Shown here in pieces: positions 61,308 through 64,000 of a stretch of DNA of 64,000 nt; positions within the stretch are counted from its first letter, which is position 1, and every line of letters starts with the position of its first letter. The position numbers were made by a program, and so were the translations under genes. The notes beneath the pieces are model-generated. The model was not told the DNA's origin. It did no database searches and saw only the letters and a list, made by a program, of their open reading frames with translations. Source of the stretch: an uncultured Candidatus Poseidoniales archaeon. GTDB lineage: Archaea > Thermoplasmatota > Poseidoniia > Poseidoniales > Thalassarchaeaceae. The stretch spans positions 55,233-119,232 of the forward strand of contig CACKMK010000004.1 of assembly GCA_902601345.1 (NCBI GenBank). Reading direction: 5' to 3'.

Positions 61308-63998
61308 TCAGATCATGCCGTTTAGGTGTTGACCCGTATAGCTTCCAGGCTCCCTAGCGACCTCATCAGGCGTTCCTGCGACTACCACCTCTCCACCCAG
61401 CTCTCCTCCCTCCGGACCTAGGTCGATGATCCAGTCTGCGCATTTGATCACATCAAGGTGGTGTTCTATCACAATCACCGTGTGACCGTTGCGTCGTAGT
61501 CGCAGTAGGACTTCGATGAGCTGATGGACGTCTGATAGAGCCAGTCCCGTAGTCGGTTCGTCCAAGATGTAGAATGTGTGCTTCCTTGGTGGTCTGTGAA
61601 GTTCGGTTGCCAACTTGACTCGTTGGGCCTCTCCTCCAGAGAGTGTTGTTGCAGGCTGTCCTAGCCTGATGTATCCCAATCCAACATCCTGGACCGTCTT
61701 GACTATCCTGTGGATTTTGGGTTGATTCTCAAAGAAGACGCATGCCTCATCGACGCTCAATTCGAGAATATCATGAATCGTCTTGCCCTTCCACTTGACC
61801 TCTAGTGTCTCCCTGGTGTACCTCTTTCCTTTGCACACTTCGCACGTTACCCAGACGTCTGGTAGGAAGTTCATCTCGAGTTTAGTAGAGCCCGCTCCGC
61901 TGCATGCTTCGCATCTCCCTCCTCTGACATTGAAGGAGAACTGTCCTGGTTCGTATCCCCTTTCCTTCGCCAATTTTGTCTGTGAAAATAGGTCCCTAAT
62001 AGGTCCGAACGCACCCGTGTAGGTTGCCGGATTAGATCTTGGAGTCCTACCAATGGGTGATTGGTCGATTACTATGGTCTTGTCCACCATTTCCAGGCCT
62101 GTAATCCCATCCATGGCGCCGAGAGTTGAGTCTGTTCCGTGTAGCTCTCTGAGAAGTGCTGGTGCAAGTGTCTCAGTAACTAAAGACGATTTTCCGGATC
62201 CAGAAACCCCAGTAACGGCCACCATGCAGCCGAGGGGTATCCTGACATCGATGTCCTGGAGGTTGTTCTGACGGGCACCTGAAATCTTGATCCATCGTTC
62301 ATCGTCGGGCTCGACTCTATCGTCGGGAATCGGGATCCCCTCCCTCCCCGACAGATATGCGGCCGTGGGGCTCTCATCGCTTCGTAGGAGATCTGGGTAG
62401 GTCCCGTTAACGACCAGTTGGCCGCCGTTCTTCCCAGCGCCGGGTCCGAGATCGACCAGCCAATCGGCCTGCTTCATCGTAGCTTCATCGTGCTCCACAA
62501 CCAGCAGTGTATTCCCGAGTTCTGTTAGCTCCCTTAACGTCTGAAGTAGTCTGTCGTTGTCCCTGGGATGAAGACCTATGCTAGGCTCATCCAAGACGTA
62601 CATTACGCCGGTTAGTCGGGTACCAATCTGAGTTGCCAATCGTATCCTCTGACTCTCACCACCCGAGAGAGTGTTGGCCCTACGATCTAGTGTCAGGTAG
62701 TCTAACCCAACCAAGGCAAGGAACCTGAGCCTAGACTCTATCTCCTTGATGATCTCCTTTCCTATGTACATGGAACGCTCGTCTAGCCTCTCCGTCGATT
62801 GGACTATGACGCTGTCTGGGGCGTCTCTTTCGAGATTGTCCCATGTATCGTCCAAGCCCCCCAACCTCCAATTCTGTACCACGGCCAAGGCTTCCAGCAC
62901 ACTGCAACTTGAAATTCCTGGAAGATTAACCCCCCCGACGGTGACCTTAGATACGGCATCGTTCAGTTTGTCTCCTCGACAGTTTGAACACGGCTCGTCC
63001 GTCATGAATGAGGATAGCCTGGACCTAGTTCGCTCTGAGCTGGTATCCTTGTATGTACGAGCGAGTCTGGAGAAGACCCCTTCCCATGGTCTGGACATAG
63101 TGTACGAGGACCCCTTCTCAGAATTGAATTCGAAATTGATCACCTCGCCTCCTGAGCCATTGAGCATGATATCGCGACTGTCCTCGTCCAATTCTCCGAA
63201 CGGGACGTCCGTGGGTATGCCGAAGTGGTCGCATGTCTGAGTCATCTGGCTTCGGTACCAGCCGGACATCATCGACCTCCGAAAGGGCCTGATGCATCCC
63301 TCCCCCACCGTAGCTGTCCTGTCGATTACAAGGTCGGGAGAGAATGACCGCTCAACCCCTAGACCCTGACAGGTGGGGCACGCTCCTAGGGGGTTGTTGA
63401 AGGAGAAAACTCGGGGGCTCATCTCAGGAAGAAAGGAGCCGTGGGTTGGGCATGCAAACTCCTCTGAGTAAGCGATTACCTCTCCCTCCTGGGTCCTGAA
63501 TCTCTGCTCTTCTGCATTGTCTTCCCCGGGTTTTGGCGCACTCAGACTCTCTACTGCAACGGACCCTGCGCCGAGGCGCAATCCAGCCTCTATTCCCTCT
63601 GTTAGCCTTTGTCTATTAGGTTGTGTCAGCAGCAGTCTGTCCACTCTGACATCTACATCGTGTCTCAAATTCTTTTCCAAGCGTGGGGGGTCTTCGAAGC
63701 TAGCCTCTCTTCCATTTACCTTGCCTGCAAGGTATCCTTGGTCTACTAGAGCATTGAACAAGTCAGCGTGGGTGCCTTTTCGGTTCCTGATTGCAGGACT
63801 CCAAATCGCTATTCCATGTCCCTCAAATCGCCACATGACATCATCGACAATCTCCTGCACGGTCCTCCTGCTAACCTCGCGTCCACACTCGGGACAATGA
63901 GGGAGCCCGACCCTGGCCCATAGAAGTCGCATGTAATCCATCATCTCGGTTACAGTAGCAACTGTCGATCTGGGGTTGTGACTTCCTTGCTTCTGATC
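61308..63998 (-). CDS. uvrA: Excinuclease ABC subunit A (UvrA), 5' part outside window
   Basis: Damage-sensing ATPase of nucleotide excision repair. The frame is open through the window edge ([19 protein letters not shown] before residue 1 of the visible Met), so the N-terminal Walker A lies outside. Seen: zinc module 1 (CPECG, CPTCQG), insertion Cys pair CSNCRG, signature [12 protein letters not shown], second Walker [11 protein letters not shown], zinc finger CEACSGAG...CEVCKG, second signature [12 protein letters not shown], and Walker [12 protein letters not shown]. About 897 codons present, full to the C-terminus. Of bacterial origin; common in mesophilic archaea. Confidence 0.97.
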   Translation of the reverse strand, partial: DQKQGSHNPRSTVATVTEMMDYMRLLWARVGLPHCPECGREVSRRTVQEIVDDVMWRFEGHGIAIWSPAIRNRKGTHADLFNALVDQGYLAGKVNGREASFEDPPRLEKNLRHDVDVRVDRLLLTQPNRQRLTEGIEAGLRLGAGSVAVESLSAPKPGEDNAEEQRFRTQEGEVIAYSEEFACPTHGSFLPEMSPRVFSFNNPLGACPTCQGLGVERSFSPDLVIDRTATVGEGCIRPFRRSMMSGWYRSQMTQTCDHFGIPTDVPFGELDEDSRDIMLNGSGGEVINFEFNSEKGSSYTMSRPWEGVFSRLARTYKDTSSERTRSRLSSFMTDEPCSNCRGDKLNDAVSKVTVGGVNLPGISSCSVLEALAVVQNWRLGGLDDTWDNLERDAPDSVIVQSTERLDERSMYIGKEIIKEIESRLRFLALVGLDYLTLDRRANTLSGGESQRIRLATQIGTRLTGVMYVLDEPSIGLHPRDNDRLLQTLRELTELGNTLLVVEHDEATMKQADWLVDLGPGAGKNGGQLVVNGTYPDLLRSDESPTAAYLSGREGIPIPDDRVEPDDERWIKISGARQNNLQDIDVRIPLGCMVAVTGVSGSGKSSLVTETLAPALLRELHGTDSTLGAMDGITGLEMVDKTIVIDQSPIGRTPRSNPATYTGAFGPIRDLFSQTKLAKERGYEPGQFSFNVRGGRCEACSGAGSTKLEMNFLPDVWVTCEVCKGKRYTRETLEVKWKGKTIHDILELSVDEACVFFENQPKIHRIVKTVQDVGLGYIRLGQPATTLSGGEAQRVKLATELHRPPRKHTFYILDEPTTGLALSDVHQLIEVLLRLRRNGHTVIVIEHHLDVIKCADWIIDLGPEGGELGGEVVVAGTPDEVAREPGSYTGQHLNGMI

Positions 63999-64000
63999 TA

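Noticed and set aside
1..64000. Integrated mobile element or prophage
   Set aside because: No transposase, integrase, capsid or terminase gene was seen, and no tRNA shows a flanking direct repeat; tRNA genes sit between ordinary housekeeping genes.

Overview
The window reads as one continuous stretch of a compact archaeal chromosome. The core machinery is archaeal: TFB, RNA polymerase subunits N and P, ribosomal proteins L18e, L13 and S9, topoisomerase VI A and B, Trm1, Trm5, diphthine synthase, a clamp-loader-like ATPase and two PAC2-type proteasome chaperones. Mixed with it are genes of bacterial character: NAD-dependent DNA ligase, UvrA, B12-dependent ribonucleotide reductase, RlmH, a PlsC-type acyltransferase and an OleC-like ligase. 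There are also two huge secreted proteins, one very rich in Asp. This mix fits planktonic marine Euryarchaeota (Marine Group II, Poseidoniales) best. That placement is inference from gene content, not a database match.

Layout. 1-6.1 kb: Trm1 (cut by the window start), MoaA, an NfuA-type Fe-S carrier, PAC2 chaperone 1, a small unknown gene with a pentapeptide-repeat gene, a thioesterase and an esterase lipoprotein. 6.2-10.7 kb: two tandem tRNA-Arg genes, an unknown gene, a PKD lipoprotein, two nucleases and PAC2 chaperone 2. 10.7-14.5 kb: LigA, tRNA-Pro and the operon rpl18e-rpl13-rps9-rpoN. 14.6-22.5 kb: one giant calcium-binding-repeat surface protein. 22.6-28.7 kb: RlmH, two unknown genes, the cobalamin adenosyltransferase, a Nudix hydrolase, a DHH phosphoesterase, a methyltransferase, isocitrate dehydrogenase and an OsmC protein. 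28.7-38.9 kb: B12-dependent ribonucleotide reductase behind a structured leader, TFB, an aconitase-family enzyme and Top6B-Top6A. 38.9-47.9 kb: a membrane protein, an ArsR-like regulator with a hairpin over its start, a propeller/vWA/CARDB surface protein, a DUF2299-like protein and an acyltransferase. 47.9-56.6 kb: a HIT protein, a flavoprotein, a membrane protein, tRNA-Arg(CCT), an RFC-like ATPase, an RpoP fusion, the GMP synthetase glutaminase, tRNA-Asp, the OleC-like ligase and Trm5. 56.7-64 kb: an unknown gene, Dph5, another unknown gene, a LysE exporter, a BI-1 protein and UvrA (cut by the window end).

Functional links. The cobalamin adenosyltransferase makes the cofactor that the ribonucleotide reductase needs. 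Isocitrate dehydrogenase, the aconitase-family enzyme and the fumarate/succinate-type flavoprotein point to TCA-cycle chemistry. Thioesterase, acyltransferase and OleC-like ligase point to straight-chain fatty acid handling, which is unusual for an archaeon. The chromosome is extremely packed: all ten tail-to-tail gene junctions have 20 nt or fewer between stop codons, and four have exactly none. No gene-free stretch over 300 bases exists; the longest gaps, about 150 bases, lie before nrdJ and between tfb and the aconitase-family gene. No insertion sequence, integrase, prophage or CRISPR array was seen.
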